Assembly: GCF_001431705.1 (NCBI RefSeq)
Contig: NZ_LJWX01000002.1
Span: forward strand, 897,352-961,351
Direction of reading: 5' to 3'
Source of the DNA: Ferrovum sp. JA12
GTDB lineage: Bacteria > Pseudomonadota > Gammaproteobacteria > Burkholderiales > Ferrovaceae
Length of the DNA stretch: 64,000 bases
The notes under the pieces: generated by a model
The model's database searches: none
Told to the model about the DNA's origin: nothing
The model's input: only the letters and a program-made list of their open reading frames with translations
Made by a program: the position numbers and the translations under genes
Shown: positions 40,513 to 51,187 of the stretch, piece by piece
Layout: each line of letters starts with the position of its first letter
Numbering within the stretch: the stretch's first letter is position 1

Positions 40513-42036
40513 TTAAATGGTCTCAGCGTGAGTTAGATTTAAATCTAGCTGGTTAACTTTTTGCTGGGCATGGGTCTCGCCATCTTTGCGTGCAAATTCA
40601 ATCTTAGCCAAGTATTCAGCAGTAATATCATCGGTAATATAACAGCCATCAAAACACGAACAATCAAAGCGTTCAATATTTTTTGCCTGAGACTTAACAT
40701 CTCTGATTAAATCACTTAAGTCCTGATAAAACACCCTATCGGCCCCAATCTCAGCGGCAATCTCACTATCATTGCGACCCGTTGCGAGGAGCTCAGCGCG
40801 GCTTGGCATATCAATACCATATACATTAGGAAAACGTACGGGAGGAGCTGCTGAAGCAAAATAAACATGACGCGCACCGCAGTCTCTTGCCATTTGGACA
40901 ATCTCACGACTCGTGGTACCCCTGACAATTGAGTCATCCACCAAGAGCACATTTTTTCCCTCAAACTCCATACCAATGGCGTTCAATTTTTGTCTCACTG
41001 ATTTTTTTCTTTCAGCCTGCCCTGGCATAATAAAGGTACGGCCAATATAGCGGTTCTTAATAAATCCCTCACGGTAGGGGACATTGAGCTTCTGGGCTAA
41101 CTGAAGTGCGCTAGGCCGGCTGGTATCAGGGATGGGAATCACTACATCTATGTGAAGATCAGGCGCAATGTGCTGAATTTTCTCGCCCAAACTCTCTCCC
41201 ATTTTTAAACGTGTCTCATAAACCGACACCCCATCAATCACAGAATCTGGTCTTGCCAAATAAACGTACTCAAAAATACAAGGAGACTTAACCGGAGTCA
41301 AGGCACATTGTTGATGATGCAATTGTCCATTTTCATCAATAAAAATTGCTTCACCAGGTTCCACATCGCGCAACATTTTAAAGCCCAAGGCATCTAGCGC
41401 CACGCTCTCTGAGGCGAGGATATACTCAGGTCCATTTACGCTCATGTGTGTACCAATAACCAGGGGGCGAATCCCATAGGGATCCCGAAAAGCCAACAAA
41501 CCATGGCCGGCAATCAACGCCACCGCCGCATAAGCACCACGACAACGTCGATGCACTCCTGCTACAGCATTAAATATATCCGCCTGGGTTAAACGACTGC
41601 TTACTGTAACGCCGTCCAATTCATGAGCTAATACATTGAGTAGCACTTCCGAGTCTGAATTGGTATTGACATGACGTCGATCTTGCGCAAATAAATCCTC
41701 TTTTAACTCATCCGCATTGGTTAGATTGCCATTATGACCCAACACAATACCGAAGGGAGAGTTCACATAAAAAGGTTGGGCTTCAGCTGAGGATTTGGCA
41801 GACCCTGCAGTGGGGTAGCGGCAATGCCCAATGCCAATATTACCAGTCAAGCTTCTCATGTCCCGGGTACGAAAGACATCGCGCACCAAACCAAGACCTT
41901 TATGCATATGGAAAGTACTGCCATCGGCGGTAGCAATCCCTGCCGCATCTTGACCACGATGCTGCAGAAGTTGCAAACCATCGTAGAGCAACTGATTAAC
42001 TGGGGTTTTCGCGACAATACCAACTATTCCACACAT
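40513..42036 (-). CDS. purF: amidophosphoribosyltransferase
   Basis: A 507-residue enzyme for the first committed step of purine synthesis (PRPP + glutamine to phosphoribosylamine). I start at ATG 42036 so that Cys2 (MCGIVGIV) becomes the N-terminal glutaminase nucleophile after Met removal; the longer frame starts with a GTG. The class II glutaminase domain (about 1-230) has [11 protein letters not shown] and the PRTase domain has [13 protein letters not shown]. The ribosome-binding site GGAG is rather far, 11 bp. Confidence 0.95.
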   Translation of the reverse strand: MCGIVGIVAKTPVNQLLYDGLQLLQHRGQDAAGIATADGSTFHMHKGLGLVRDVFRTRDMRSLTGNIGIGHCRYPTAGSAKSSAEAQPFYVNSPFGIVLGHNGNLTNADELKEDLFAQDRRHVNTNSDSEVLLNVLAHELDGVTVSSRLTQADIFNAVAGVHRRCRGAYAAVALIAGHGLLAFRDPYGIRPLVIGTHMSVNGPEYILASESVALDALGFKMLRDVEPGEAIFIDENGQLHHQQCALTPVKSPCIFEYVYLARPDSVIDGVSVYETRLKMGESLGEKIQHIAPDLHIDVVIPIPDTSRPSALQLAQKLNVPYREGFIKNRYIGRTFIMPGQAERKKSVRQKLNAIGMEFEGKNVLLVDDSIVRGTTSREIVQMARDCGARHVYFASAAPPVRFPNVYGIDMPSRAELLATGRNDSEIAAEIGADRVFYQDLSDLIRDVKSQAKNIERFDCSCFDGCYITDDITAEYLAKIEFARKDGETHAQQKVNQLDLNLTHAETI

Positions 42037-42103
42037 ACTACATGACACTCCGGAGACAAATTCATGAGAAGTATTATTCTACTCCACTCAGAGGATTTAC
42101 GTT

Positions 42104-42607
42104 CTAAAAATGAAAAAACTGGGCCACCTCTTGAGGCAGATAAGGTTTCAAATAATACACACCCCACAACCCTGCTTTAACACTTGGTGAGCGTTGCCAA
42201 TCCGCTTGTTGCGGCAACAACGTAAAGCTGGCTAGTATCAATAACACCATAAACAGAAAATAGCCGCGTAATAGCCCGAAACTGGCTCCCAGCAATCGGT
42301 TAAGGGAACTCAAACCCGTTTTCTCTACCGCAACATTGAGCACAGAGGATAGAATGGCCGCGAGGACCAATACCACAATGAAGATCGCCAGATAGGCTGA
42401 CACAAGACGTAAACTGGGGTTAACTATCCATCCTGCCAAATAAAGTGAGAGCATAGGACTCAACCATTTGGCCGCTACAAAGGCGCATGCCCAACCAGCT
42501 ATTCCCATCACTTCCTTAACCACTCCACGAAACAAACCGAAGATTGTAGATAAGCCAATTAAAGCCATAGCAATATAATCAATCCAATTCCAATGCTCGA
42601 CACTCAT
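42104..42607 (-). CDS. cvpA: CvpA-family membrane protein
   Basis: A 167-residue inner-membrane protein with four predicted helices (about residues 10-30, 32-52, 65-90 and 105-130). It belongs to the CvpA family, named for colicin V production and found upstream of purF across proteobacteria; its molecular role is unsettled but linked to envelope stress. The GLFRGVVKEVMGIAGW start region is characteristic. The start overlaps the stop of the upstream SPOR gene by one base. Confidence 0.92.
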   Translation of the reverse strand: MSVEHWNWIDYIAMALIGLSTIFGLFRGVVKEVMGIAGWACAFVAAKWLSPMLSLYLAGWIVNPSLRLVSAYLAIFIVVLVLAAILSSVLNVAVEKTGLSSLNRLLGASFGLLRGYFLFMVLLILASFTLLPQQADWQRSPSVKAGLWGVYYLKPYLPQEVAQFFHF

Positions 42608-43449
42608 TAATGCAACTCCTTAATTAAAGAGGGAAATCCAGCCTCTAATAATTGTTTTTTTGTTCTATGAATTTTGTCGTTGGAGGAAAACGGCCCCACA
42701 TAAACACGGTAGCGCACCTTATGATTGAGAGTCACCTTATCTATTTTGGCACGACCTCCATGCCCCTTGAGCTCTTTAATCAAATTTTTAGCACGATTCT
42801 CCTCCGAGAACAGACCCAACTGAAGGATTTTATGCGTGCCATTCACCACCGGCTGTACTGAAGATCGCAATGAACTGCTCTTCAGCACTGACGAAGACCC
42901 AGACTCCTTAAGCGCCTGTGGTTGTTTGGGTTGTTCTGGGAGTAATGGCGTGTCAGCTGAATCCTTTACTATTTTCTTTTCTGCTGCAGTAGTGTTTTTT
43001 TGCACCAAAGGAGCTGAGGCTTGCGTGATTGACGCCACCTGATTAGGCATAGCCGCGCCTTGGGAGCTGGGCGAAGCTATTACAGAGCCTTCCGTTGACA
43101 CAGAGGAAAGCGATGACGGGAGGGATGGTGGCAACAGAGATGGATGATTTATATTCATCGGGGTCACCCTAGTAGAGGCAGGTGTTACCCTATCTAAAGA
43201 TGACACCGCGAGGGATTGTTCATGGGTGTTAACCAGGGGCGATGGTGCTGTGGAAGGGGCCCCATGAATAGGCGAATGAGAAGGCATTGCAGCGCCCAAG
43301 TCTGGGCTAAGTTTGGGCGTCTTGGAGTGATTTAACAACATGGGTAAGAGAACAACAACAAAGGCCATAATGAGCGCTGCACCGATGGCTCTGCGCCGCG
43401 CACTGACTCGATACAAATCTAGCTTCTCCCACTCTTGCGGTTTAGCCAT
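42607..43449 (-). CDS. dedD: SPOR-domain cell-division protein, DedD type
   Basis: A 280-residue inner-membrane protein with a short cytoplasmic N-terminus, one membrane helix (about residues 22-42), a long Ser/Pro-rich linker (about 45-200) and a C-terminal SPOR domain (about 205-280, LQLGLFSEENRAKNLIKEL, then YRVYVGPFSS). SPOR domains bind denuded septal glycan. It sits between accD and cvpA as in other betaproteobacteria, but without folC before it. The assignment as DedD is by architecture and location. Confidence 0.85.
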   Translation of the reverse strand: MAKPQEWEKLDLYRVSARRRAIGAALIMAFVVVLLPMLLNHSKTPKLSPDLGAAMPSHSPIHGAPSTAPSPLVNTHEQSLAVSSLDRVTPASTRVTPMNINHPSLLPPSLPSSLSSVSTEGSVIASPSSQGAAMPNQVASITQASAPLVQKNTTAAEKKIVKDSADTPLLPEQPKQPQALKESGSSSVLKSSSLRSSVQPVVNGTHKILQLGLFSEENRAKNLIKELKGHGGRAKIDKVTLNHKVRYRVYVGPFSSNDKIHRTKKQLLEAGFPSLIKELH

Positions 43450-43459
43450 AATTTAAACT

Positions 43460-44326
43460 CTACTCAGGCTGAGTCACGTTTGTTAACTGTCTTAAAATAT
43501 TTGCAATCCGAGGCCGCAAGTCACGGCGATCAACAATCATGTCAATAGCACCCTTCTCTAAAAGGAACTCCGAACGCTGAAACCCCTCAGGTAGTTTTTC
43601 ACGCACTGTTTGCTCAATCACCCGCGGTCCTGCAAAACCAATTAATGCATTAGGTTCAGCCATAACCACATCGCCGATCATAGCAAAACTTGCCGATACC
43701 CCACCCATGGTAGGATCCGTGAGGACAGAAATAAAGGGCAGTTTATGCTCTGCCAAATGGGTCAAAGCCGCACAGGTTTTTGCCATCTGCATTAAAGACA
43801 AGAGACCCTCTTGCATCCTTGCCCCGCCACTCGCTAAAAAACAAACAAAAGGCAGCCGTTGATCTATCGCAGCCTCTACCGCCCGGACAAAACGCTCCCC
43901 CACCACAGAACCCATTGAGCCACCCATAAATCCAAACTCAAAAGCTGCTGCGATAACAGGAAGTTCCTCAAGAACCCCTTGCATGACGACTAAAGCATCC
44001 GTTTCACCGGTGGCTTGTTTCGCTTCTTCAATACGTTCAGGGTAGCGTCGCGTATCCTTGAACTTCAGTGAATCAATAGGGGTGACTTCAAAACCAATTT
44101 CAAAACGCTCCCCTTGGTCTAAAAATAAGTCTAAGCGGGTTCTCGCATTAATTCGTATATGGTGGGAACACTTTGGACAAACATGTAAGTTACTCTCTAA
44201 GTCAGAACGATAAAGTACCGCTTCACAGGATCCACATTTTACCCACAGTCCCTCTGGGACAGAGCCTTTAATGTTATGTTTATCACGCTTAATGCGTGGG
44301 GGAAGTAATTTTTTAAACCAACTCAT
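43460..44326 (-). CDS. accD: acetyl-CoA carboxylase carboxyltransferase subunit beta
   Basis: A 288-residue subunit of the enzyme making malonyl-CoA for fatty-acid synthesis. The N-terminal four-cysteine zinc finger (CGSC near residue 33 and CPKC near 52) and the carboxyltransferase motifs [10 protein letters not shown] and [12 protein letters not shown] are present. It starts four bases inside trpA. The next gene is dedD only 10 bp downstream, so folC, which usually follows accD, is missing here. Confidence 0.97.
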   Translation of the reverse strand: MSWFKKLLPPRIKRDKHNIKGSVPEGLWVKCGSCEAVLYRSDLESNLHVCPKCSHHIRINARTRLDLFLDQGERFEIGFEVTPIDSLKFKDTRRYPERIEEAKQATGETDALVVMQGVLEELPVIAAAFEFGFMGGSMGSVVGERFVRAVEAAIDQRLPFVCFLASGGARMQEGLLSLMQMAKTCAALTHLAEHKLPFISVLTDPTMGGVSASFAMIGDVVMAEPNALIGFAGPRVIEQTVREKLPEGFQRSEFLLEKGAIDMIVDRRDLRPRIANILRQLTNVTQPE

Positions 44327-45126
44327 AATGTGTTATCCAAAGCCTGTCTGAGTTCTTGTATTAACTTACCCACTTCTTGAGGGATTTTTTTTGTTTCTGC
44401 TTGTTCAATGGTTTCAACAATTCTGGATCCCACCACCACGGCATCAGAGAACTGCCCAATTGCTCGCGCTGTGTCGCCATCACGAATACCAAAACCTACT
44501 CCCACTGGGATGCTCACATGACGTTTTATTCTCGCCACCTGTGCTTGCACATCCTGCACATCAATATGACTCGCTCCTGTCACCCCTCTTAAAGACACAT
44601 AATAGACATAACCTTTAGCCATCCGCGCGATATCTTCTACGCGCTCATCGGTGGTGGTGGGAGCAATTAAAAAAATAGGGTCAATTGAAAACGGGTTTAA
44701 CGCGTCAGCCAACAACTTGGCTTCAGCGGGCGGGTAATCTACCACCAATACCCCGTCAACGCCCACATCATGACAATTCTTAACAAAGGTACTAACCCCC
44801 ATCCGCTCAATAGGATTGGCGTATCCCATCAAGACCAAGGGGGTATGGTTATTGGTTTGACGAAACTCTTTAACGGTATTGAGTACATCAATGAGCCGCA
44901 CCTTATTTTTTAGCGCTCTCTCACTGGCTCTTTGAATCACTGGACCATCAGCCATGGGGTCTGAAAAAGGGATACCCAATTCAATAATATCCGCCCCAGC
45001 GGCCACCATGGCATGCATGGTAGGGAGACATGTGGATAACTCAGGGTCTCCTACAGTAAAAAAAGGAATCAACGCACAGCGTTGTTGGGATGTTAATGAT
45101 GCAAATACTTGTTCTATTCGTGACAC
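44323..45126 (-). CDS. trpA: tryptophan synthase alpha chain
   Basis: A 267-residue TIM barrel that cleaves indole-3-glycerol phosphate to indole. The N-terminal strand with [11 protein letters not shown] and the segment [16 protein letters not shown] contain the catalytic Glu and Asp. The phosphate-binding GVGFGI motif is near residue 212. It follows trpB by 26 bp and overlaps accD by four, in the trpF-trpB-trpA-accD order. trpE, trpD and trpC are not in the window. Confidence 0.97.
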   Translation of the reverse strand: MSRIEQVFASLTSQQRCALIPFFTVGDPELSTCLPTMHAMVAAGADIIELGIPFSDPMADGPVIQRASERALKNKVRLIDVLNTVKEFRQTNNHTPLVLMGYANPIERMGVSTFVKNCHDVGVDGVLVVDYPPAEAKLLADALNPFSIDPIFLIAPTTTDERVEDIARMAKGYVYYVSLRGVTGASHIDVQDVQAQVARIKRHVSIPVGVGFGIRDGDTARAIGQFSDAVVVGSRIVETIEQAETKKIPQEVGKLIQELRQALDNTL

Positions 45127-45152
45127 GGTCTTTATCCTATTTTTGCCAAGTT

Positions 45153-46352
45153 CTAAAGTGTAATGCCACTGCGCTCTGCCACAGTGGCCATGTCCTTATC
45201 ACCACGACCAGAGAGGTTGACGAGTAAAACCTTATCACGACTCATACCAGGAGCGATTTTCATGGCGTGGGCTAAGGCATGACTAGATTCCAAGGCAGGA
45301 ATGATTCCTTCCATGCGACATAAATCATGGAAAGCTTGCAGAGCTTCGTCGTCATTCACTGCTACATATTGTGCGCGACCACTGTCCTTAAGCCAGGCAT
45401 GCTCAGGGCCAACACCTGGGTAATCAAGGCCCGCTGAAATAGAATGGGTTTCAACAATCTGACCATTATCATCTTGCAACAGATAGGTACGGTTGCCATG
45501 CAAGACACCAGGAGTTCCTGCAGACAAGGAGGCAGAATGACGGCCAGATTCAATTCCTTCCCCCCCCGCCTCAACACCAATTAAAGCCACGTTAGTCTCA
45601 TTAATATAGGGGTAAAAAATCCCCATGGCGTTAGATCCCCCGCCCACACAAGCTAATACCGCATCAGGCTGGCGGCCAATCATATCAGGCATTTGTAAGA
45701 GACACTCACGGCCCACCACAGCATTAAAGTCACGCGCCATCATAGGATAGGGATGAGGACCTGCGACGGTACCAATAATATAAAAAGTGTTATGGACATT
45801 AGTCACCCAGTCACGCATAGCCTCATTGAGAGCATCCTTTAGCGTTCGTGAGCCACTTGTGACAGGAATCACCTCAGCGCCTAATAATTTCATGCGATAC
45901 ACATTTTGCGCTTGTCTTTTCACATCCTCCGCACCCATATACACCACACATTCCATGCCATATCGAGCAGCCACCGTAGCTGTCGCTACGCCATGCTGGC
46001 CAGCACCTGTTTCAGCGATAACCCTAGGTTTACCCATGCGTTTGGCCAACATCGCTTGGCCTACGGTATTATTAATTTTATGGGCACCAGTGTGGTTTAA
46101 ATCCTCACGTTTGAGATAAATTTGTGCCCCACCAAGATGTTCAGACATACGTTTAGCATGATAAATAGGGCTCGGACGACCTACATAATGCTTTAATTCA
46201 TAAGCTAGTTCCTGTTGAAACGCTGCATCATCGCGAACAAATAAATACTCTTTTTTTAAGCTCTCAATGGCTGCAATCAGCGTTTCAGAAACAAACGTTC
46301 CCCCGTAGGGTCCAAAATGGCCATCTTTACTGGGCATATCATACGGCTTCAT
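45153..46352 (-). CDS. trpB: tryptophan synthase beta chain
   Basis: A 399-residue PLP enzyme that condenses indole with serine. PLP lysine is in HTGAHKINN; the phosphate-binding glycine loop is [11 protein letters not shown] use the ATG at 46352 ([20 protein letters not shown]), which has an AAGGAG box seven bases upstream; the longer frame to 46430 would overlap trpF much further. It overlaps the trpF end by 14 bp, so the ribosome-binding site lies inside trpF. Confidence 0.97.
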   Translation of the reverse strand: MKPYDMPSKDGHFGPYGGTFVSETLIAAIESLKKEYLFVRDDAAFQQELAYELKHYVGRPSPIYHAKRMSEHLGGAQIYLKREDLNHTGAHKINNTVGQAMLAKRMGKPRVIAETGAGQHGVATATVAARYGMECVVYMGAEDVKRQAQNVYRMKLLGAEVIPVTSGSRTLKDALNEAMRDWVTNVHNTFYIIGTVAGPHPYPMMARDFNAVVGRECLLQMPDMIGRQPDAVLACVGGGSNAMGIFYPYINETNVALIGVEAGGEGIESGRHSASLSAGTPGVLHGNRTYLLQDDNGQIVETHSISAGLDYPGVGPEHAWLKDSGRAQYVAVNDDEALQAFHDLCRMEGIIPALESSHALAHAMKIAPGMSRDKVLLVNLSGRGDKDMATVAERSGITL

Positions 46353-46956
46353 TTCTCGCTCCTTGTATAAATGCTTGGCATTTATTAATATCCTTAATTC
46401 CAGGGCTCTGCTCAACGCCACTACTGACATCTACCGCCCAAGGTTTCACTGCTTTAATTGCTTGCCCTACATTCTCTGGTGTCAGACCACCGGATAGGAT
46501 AATTAGTTTAGATAACTCCCTGGGAATTAACCGCCAATCAAAGGTTCTACCCGTCCCACCCGGCACCCCCTCTTGATAAGCATCCACTAATAAGGCTTTG
46601 GCTGTATTAAAGTCAACTGTATATTGTACCAAATCAACGTCTTCTTTGACGCGTATTGCTTTAATATAAGGTCTTTTAAATTGCTGACAGAAGGCAGGAC
46701 TCTCGTCGCCATGAAATTGTAAATAATCGAGCGATACCTGCTCTAAAATCTGCCATACTTGTTCGGTAGTATGATTAACAAATAATCCAACACTGCTCAC
46801 GAAGGGGGGCAGCGCATCAACAATGGTTTGAGCAGTTAACCGGGACACCCTTCTTGGACTTTTCTCATAAAACACCAAGCCGATCGCGTCTGCTCCCGCT
46901 TTCGCGACAGCGCGAGCTTGATCAACATCAGTGATACCACAAATTTTTATACGCAT
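46339..46956 (-). CDS. trpF: phosphoribosylanthranilate isomerase
   Basis: A 205-residue monofunctional TIM barrel converting PRA to CdRP in tryptophan synthesis. KICGIT at residues 4-9 contains the catalytic Cys, and [15 protein letters not shown] near the C-terminus holds the phosphate-binding site and ends the barrel. It lies 11 bp after truA and overlaps trpB. Confidence 0.96.
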   Translation of the reverse strand: MRIKICGITDVDQARAVAKAGADAIGLVFYEKSPRRVSRLTAQTIVDALPPFVSSVGLFVNHTTEQVWQILEQVSLDYLQFHGDESPAFCQQFKRPYIKAIRVKEDVDLVQYTVDFNTAKALLVDAYQEGVPGGTGRTFDWRLIPRELSKLIILSGGLTPENVGQAIKAVKPWAVDVSSGVEQSPGIKDINKCQAFIQGARNEAV

Positions 46957-46967
46957 ACCGATTGGCC

Positions 46968-47759
46968 TTAAGGTTCATTCACGAAAAAATAGGGACGACA
47001 TTGCGTCTGAGGCAGTTGCCAATGCTCAGCGTATTCTATTTGGCTTAAATATAATCCTTGAGGAGAGAAAGTGGGGGCTGCTAAGGTTCTGTTTTTTTGT
47101 TCAATCAGCGTGTTCATCCACTCACTTTCATGACGACCCTGGCCAATGTCCACCAAACTACCCACCAAATTACGTACCATATGATGTAAAAAGGCATTAG
47201 CCTTAAACACCAACTGAATGAGCACACCATGGCGAACAAGATAAGCCTCATACATGGTACGCGTGGCTGTTTTGGCTTGACACTCACTACTCCTAAAGGC
47301 GCTGAAGTCGTGTTCACCCTGTAAATAACTCATCGCCCTGTGCATATTGTCCACATTAAGTGGGGTATGGATCCATCCCACATAATGAGCGGCTATAGCA
47401 GGTCTAACCGAGTGTGGGTAAAGCCAGTAATGATAAGTTCTTGACAGCGCAGAAAATCGAGCATGAAAACCCTCATCAACCACTCTGGCCCAGAGTACGC
47501 TGATATCCTCAGGCAAATGACTGTTGACACCCCTAACCCAGGCCTGTTCAGGGCGTTGAGCGTTGGTATCAAAGTGAACAACTTGCGCAAGGGCGTGAAC
47601 CGCTGTATCAGTACGTCCGGCACACACAGTATGAACCGATTCTCCTGCAATCATGGAAACCGCTTGATCGAGAGTCGATTGAATCGCACGCCGTTGGGGC
47701 TGTTTTTGCCAACCACAGAATTGTTGACCATCATACTCAATACCCAGAGCAATTCTCAT
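46968..47759 (-). CDS. truA: tRNA pseudouridine(38-40) synthase
   Basis: A 263-residue enzyme that isomerises uridines 38-40 in the anticodon arm. The GRTDTAVHALAQVVHFDT motif carries the catalytic aspartate. GIEYDGQQFCGWQ at the start and HHMVRNLVGSLVDIG near the C-terminus are family signatures. It overlaps the fimV remnant by four bases upstream. Confidence 0.97.
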   Translation of the reverse strand: MRIALGIEYDGQQFCGWQKQPQRRAIQSTLDQAVSMIAGESVHTVCAGRTDTAVHALAQVVHFDTNAQRPEQAWVRGVNSHLPEDISVLWARVVDEGFHARFSALSRTYHYWLYPHSVRPAIAAHYVGWIHTPLNVDNMHRAMSYLQGEHDFSAFRSSECQAKTATRTMYEAYLVRHGVLIQLVFKANAFLHHMVRNLVGSLVDIGQGRHESEWMNTLIEQKNRTLAAPTFSPQGLYLSQIEYAEHWQLPQTQCRPYFFVNEP

Positions 47760-48313
47760 GGATTGTTTTGAATACTGTACTCAAGTAACTGTAGAGCAAT
47801 TTTTTGTTGCGGTAAGCTGCCTTCAGCCATGACTCGTTTAATGGCTTCACGAACCGCTTGACTGTCTTGACGCCAGGCGCTAAATCTTGCTATCAACAAA
47901 CACTGCTCTAGAGTCAAATCAACAATCGACTGAGGGAACACGGGCTCTTGAACAGTATCGGGCGGCAAAGAGGGGAGGTCTGGGACCGTCTGCTCAACAG
48001 CCATGAGTTGTTGTGACACTATCCCATCAATTTTACTAGCTAGAGGAAGACCTACTTCAGCCAACTCCTCCGCACTCAAACCCAAGGACTTTTCAAATAA
48101 CTCATCATCGTTCCAATGATGCCGCTGATGAGCTACCGTCATCTTGGACAAGCGCCAGATTACAATGATCCCCACTACGAACAAAGCGCCCACAAAACCA
48201 CCCACAATCAACTCACTGGGATGGTAGTAGCCCCAGTCATTGAGCGTACGCAATATTGATCGGCCCTGATCATCTTTGAGCCAGCTTGGGACATTATCGA
48301 GATTAAATTGCAT
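47756..48313 (-). CDS. short FimV-like membrane protein, probable reduced FimV
   Basis: A 185-residue protein at the exact place occupied by fimV (usually over 700 residues) between asd and truA. It has one membrane helix (about residues 33-55, LIVGGFVGALFVVGIIVIW), an acidic Gln/Pro-rich middle, and a C-terminal helix pair (LTLEQCLLIARFSAWRQDSQAVREA, then LPQQKIALQLLEYSI) that resembles the FimV C-terminal motif. The periplasmic LysM part and signal peptide are gone. The frame is intact and overlaps both neighbours, so it is not a simple pseudogene. Confidence 0.6.
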   Translation of the reverse strand: MQFNLDNVPSWLKDDQGRSILRTLNDWGYYHPSELIVGGFVGALFVVGIIVIWRLSKMTVAHQRHHWNDDELFEKSLGLSAEELAEVGLPLASKIDGIVSQQLMAVEQTVPDLPSLPPDTVQEPVFPQSIVDLTLEQCLLIARFSAWRQDSQAVREAIKRVMAEGSLPQQKIALQLLEYSIQNNP

Positions 48314-49443
48314 TATTGTTTAACCACGATACGTAACATGCGGCGAAGCGGCTCCGCGGCCCCCCACAACAATTGGTCACCCACAGTAAAAGCGCCCAAA
48401 TACTCAGCCCCCATAGCAAGCTTATGTAAACGCCCCACTGGTACCGATAAAGTACCAGACACTTGAGTGGGGGTTAATTGTTGCTCCGTTAACTCCCGAT
48501 CATTAGCAATAACTCTCACCCATTCATTGGCATCAGCTATTAATTGCTCAATATCCTGCAAGGCAACATCTTTTTTTAATTTTATAGTGAGCGCTTGCGA
48601 GTGACAGCGCATGGCCCCGACACGAACACATAAACCATCTACCGGGATTGATCCTGCGTGTCGATAAGCGGGCAACCCTAAAATCTTGTTACACTCCGCG
48701 CCACCTTTCCATTCCTCTTTACTTTGTCCATACTCCACCGCCTTATCTATCCAAGGGATTAGACTGCCCGCTAAAGGCACTCCTCTGAAGTTCTCTGTGG
48801 GCATCTGAGGAGAACGTAAGGCTTCGGTGACCGAACGATCAATGTCAAGAATAGCTGAGGAAGGATCAGACAATAAGGCCGCAACAGATTGATGTAACAC
48901 CCCCATTTGGCTCAGTAATTCGCGCATGTTTTGCGCGCCAGCCCCAGAGGCGGCCTGATAGGTCATAGCTGATACCCACTCCACTAGATTAGCCTTAAAT
49001 AAACCGCCCAGAGCCATCAGCATTAAACTCACGGTACAGTTACCGCCGATATAATCACGAATCCCTTTATTCATTGCCTCGTCAATCATGGAACGGTTAA
49101 CGGGATCCAAAATAATCACCGCATGATCATTCATGCGCAAAGTGGACGCGGCATCAATCCAGTAACCCTGCCAACCCCTTTTTCTCAAAGGAGTATGAAT
49201 TGCCTCCGTAAAATCTCCCCCTTGACAGGACACTAATACATCCATTTGTGCGAGTTGCTCTATATTGTTGGCATCCAACAAGGGTTTAGCTGAGTGTTCT
49301 CCCACTGCAGGACCTAAAGATCCAGCCTGTGAGGTGGTAAAAAATACTGGCTCAATGTGATCAAAATCCTTCTCTTGCCTCATGCGCTCAAGAAGCACCG
49401 ATCCCACCATGCCACGCCAGCCAACAAACCCAACCGTTAACAT
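48313..49443 (-). CDS. asd: aspartate-semialdehyde dehydrogenase
   Basis: A 376-residue NADPH enzyme at the branch to lysine, methionine and threonine. The N-terminal [12 protein letters not shown] is the nucleotide-binding loop. The catalytic Cys lies in [10 protein letters not shown] near residue 134, and the active-site His lies in the MRCHSQA segment. It resembles the E. coli-type Asd in length and motifs. It follows leuB by nine bases. Confidence 0.96.
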   Translation of the reverse strand: MLTVGFVGWRGMVGSVLLERMRQEKDFDHIEPVFFTTSQAGSLGPAVGEHSAKPLLDANNIEQLAQMDVLVSCQGGDFTEAIHTPLRKRGWQGYWIDAASTLRMNDHAVIILDPVNRSMIDEAMNKGIRDYIGGNCTVSLMLMALGGLFKANLVEWVSAMTYQAASGAGAQNMRELLSQMGVLHQSVAALLSDPSSAILDIDRSVTEALRSPQMPTENFRGVPLAGSLIPWIDKAVEYGQSKEEWKGGAECNKILGLPAYRHAGSIPVDGLCVRVGAMRCHSQALTIKLKKDVALQDIEQLIADANEWVRVIANDRELTEQQLTPTQVSGTLSVPVGRLHKLAMGAEYLGAFTVGDQLLWGAAEPLRRMLRIVVKQ

Positions 49444-49452
49444 ATCATCCCC

Positions 49453-50529
49453 CTAGTTATTATTTTTCAAGGCAGCAACCACGGCATCGCCCATGGCGCT
49501 GGTGGAGAGTATCCTCTCTCCAGCCTTGGCAATATCTTTGGTACGCATTCCTTGGTTAATTACCTCTTCAACGGCAAACTCCACCCGATCGGCTAAATCT
49601 TCGCGTTTTAGTGAATAACGAAACAACATAGCCAACGATAAAATCTGCGCTAAGGGGTTAGCTATTCCTTGCCCGGCGATATCCGGAGCACTGCCATGAA
49701 TGGGCTCAAATAGTCCCTGCCCAGATTGATTTAAAGAGGCTGAGGGCAATAAACCAATGGACCCTGTCAGCATGGATGCTTCATCCGAGAGAATATCGCC
49801 AAACAAATTACCCGTCACAATCACATCAAATTGTTGCGGACGACGAATTAATTGCATGGCAGCATTATCCACCAACATGTGTGTCAGCGTCACATCAGGA
49901 TATTCACGCGCGACTTCCATCACCACATCACGCCATAATTGCGTGCACTCCAACACATTCATTTTATCAACGGAACACAACATACCCCTTCTTTTTTGGG
50001 CTGCCTGAAAACCCCAATGGGCTACTCGTTTAATTTCATTCTCGTCGTAAGTCATGGTATTCACCCCAACTCGAAGTCCCTGTTCATTGGTATGAATACC
50101 TCGTGGCTCACCAAAATAAATATCACCGGTCAGCTCGCGTACAATCATCATATCCAGCCCTGCTACCACCTCTTTCTTCAAAGTAGAAGAATCAGCGAGC
50201 GCATCATAAACCTTCGCTGGACGTAGATTAGCAAACAAATCCATGGCTTTACGCAAACGCAAGAGTCCGCGTTCAGGACGTTTAGGGCGAGGAAGAGTGT
50301 CATATTGAGGGCCGCCAATGGCACCGAACAACACGGCGCTGGAGGCAAGACATAACTGTAGAGTGTCATCGGGTAAAGGATCATCATAAACCTCCACAGC
50401 TGCCCCACCCACTAAAGCCGTTTGGGTCTTAATAGGCTCGCCCTCGGCCACAAACAAATCGATCACTTTTTCCGCCTCAGCCATGATCTCAGGACCGATC
50501 CCATCACCAGGTAACAATGCAATATTCAT
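49453..50529 (-). CDS. leuB: 3-isopropylmalate dehydrogenase
   Basis: A 358-residue NAD-dependent decarboxylating dehydrogenase in leucine synthesis. [11 protein letters not shown] near the start, [14 protein letters not shown] in the middle and [15 protein letters not shown] for substrate and metal binding are all typical. The [14 protein letters not shown] motif determines NAD use. The start shares one base with the leuD stop. Confidence 0.97.
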   Translation of the reverse strand: MNIALLPGDGIGPEIMAEAEKVIDLFVAEGEPIKTQTALVGGAAVEVYDDPLPDDTLQLCLASSAVLFGAIGGPQYDTLPRPKRPERGLLRLRKAMDLFANLRPAKVYDALADSSTLKKEVVAGLDMMIVRELTGDIYFGEPRGIHTNEQGLRVGVNTMTYDENEIKRVAHWGFQAAQKRRGMLCSVDKMNVLECTQLWRDVVMEVAREYPDVTLTHMLVDNAAMQLIRRPQQFDVIVTGNLFGDILSDEASMLTGSIGLLPSASLNQSGQGLFEPIHGSAPDIAGQGIANPLAQILSLAMLFRYSLKREDLADRVEFAVEEVINQGMRTKDIAKAGERILSTSAMGDAVVAALKNNN

Positions 50530-51176
50530 TAACGATTAACTCCAAAAATCCAAGGCTCAGACTGCTGACGCTCAATCTCATAGGCCTTAATTTCATCGGC
50601 GTGACGCAATGTCAAACCAATATCATCAAAACCATTGAGTAAACAAAAACGACGGAATTCATCCACTTCAAAGGTAAAACTCTCGCCGTTCTCGGTTCTT
50701 ACCTCTTGAAGATTCAAATCCACCGTAAGTTGATAATTCGGTGTAGATAGGACGGCTTTAAAAAGTTGGTCTACCGCTTCCTCTTTTAACACCACGGGTA
50801 AAATGCCATTTTTAAAACAGTTGTTGAAAAAAATATCAGCATAGCTCGGAGCAATTAAGGCCCGAATACCATAATCACTAAGCGCCCAAGGAGCGTGCTC
50901 ACGACTTGATCCGCAACCAAAATTCTCCCGTGCCAAGAGAATACGTGCTCCTTGATATCGAGCTTGATTCATCACAAAATTCGGATTGAGAGGACGCTTT
51001 GAACAATCCTGTCCAGGCTGCCCCTCATCAAGATAACGCCAAGCATCAAAGAGATGGGGCCCAAAACCAGAACGGTGAATGGATTTTAAAAATTGCTTTG
51101 GAATAATGGCATCGGTATCCACATTAGATCGATCAATGGGCAACACCACACCGCTAACTTGTGTAAAGGCTTGCAT
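50529..51176 (-). CDS. leuD: 3-isopropylmalate dehydratase small subunit
   Basis: A 215-residue swivel-domain subunit. The segment [16 protein letters not shown] near the start and [14 protein letters not shown] near residue 85 are the family motifs. It partners with LeuC, whose gene ends 11 bp upstream. Confidence 0.97.
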   Translation of the reverse strand: MQAFTQVSGVVLPIDRSNVDTDAIIPKQFLKSIHRSGFGPHLFDAWRYLDEGQPGQDCSKRPLNPNFVMNQARYQGARILLARENFGCGSSREHAPWALSDYGIRALIAPSYADIFFNNCFKNGILPVVLKEEAVDQLFKAVLSTPNYQLTVDLNLQEVRTENGESFTFEVDEFRRFCLLNGFDDIGLTLRHADEIKAYEIERQQSEPWIFGVNR

Positions 51177-51187
51177 GAATTCTTCCT

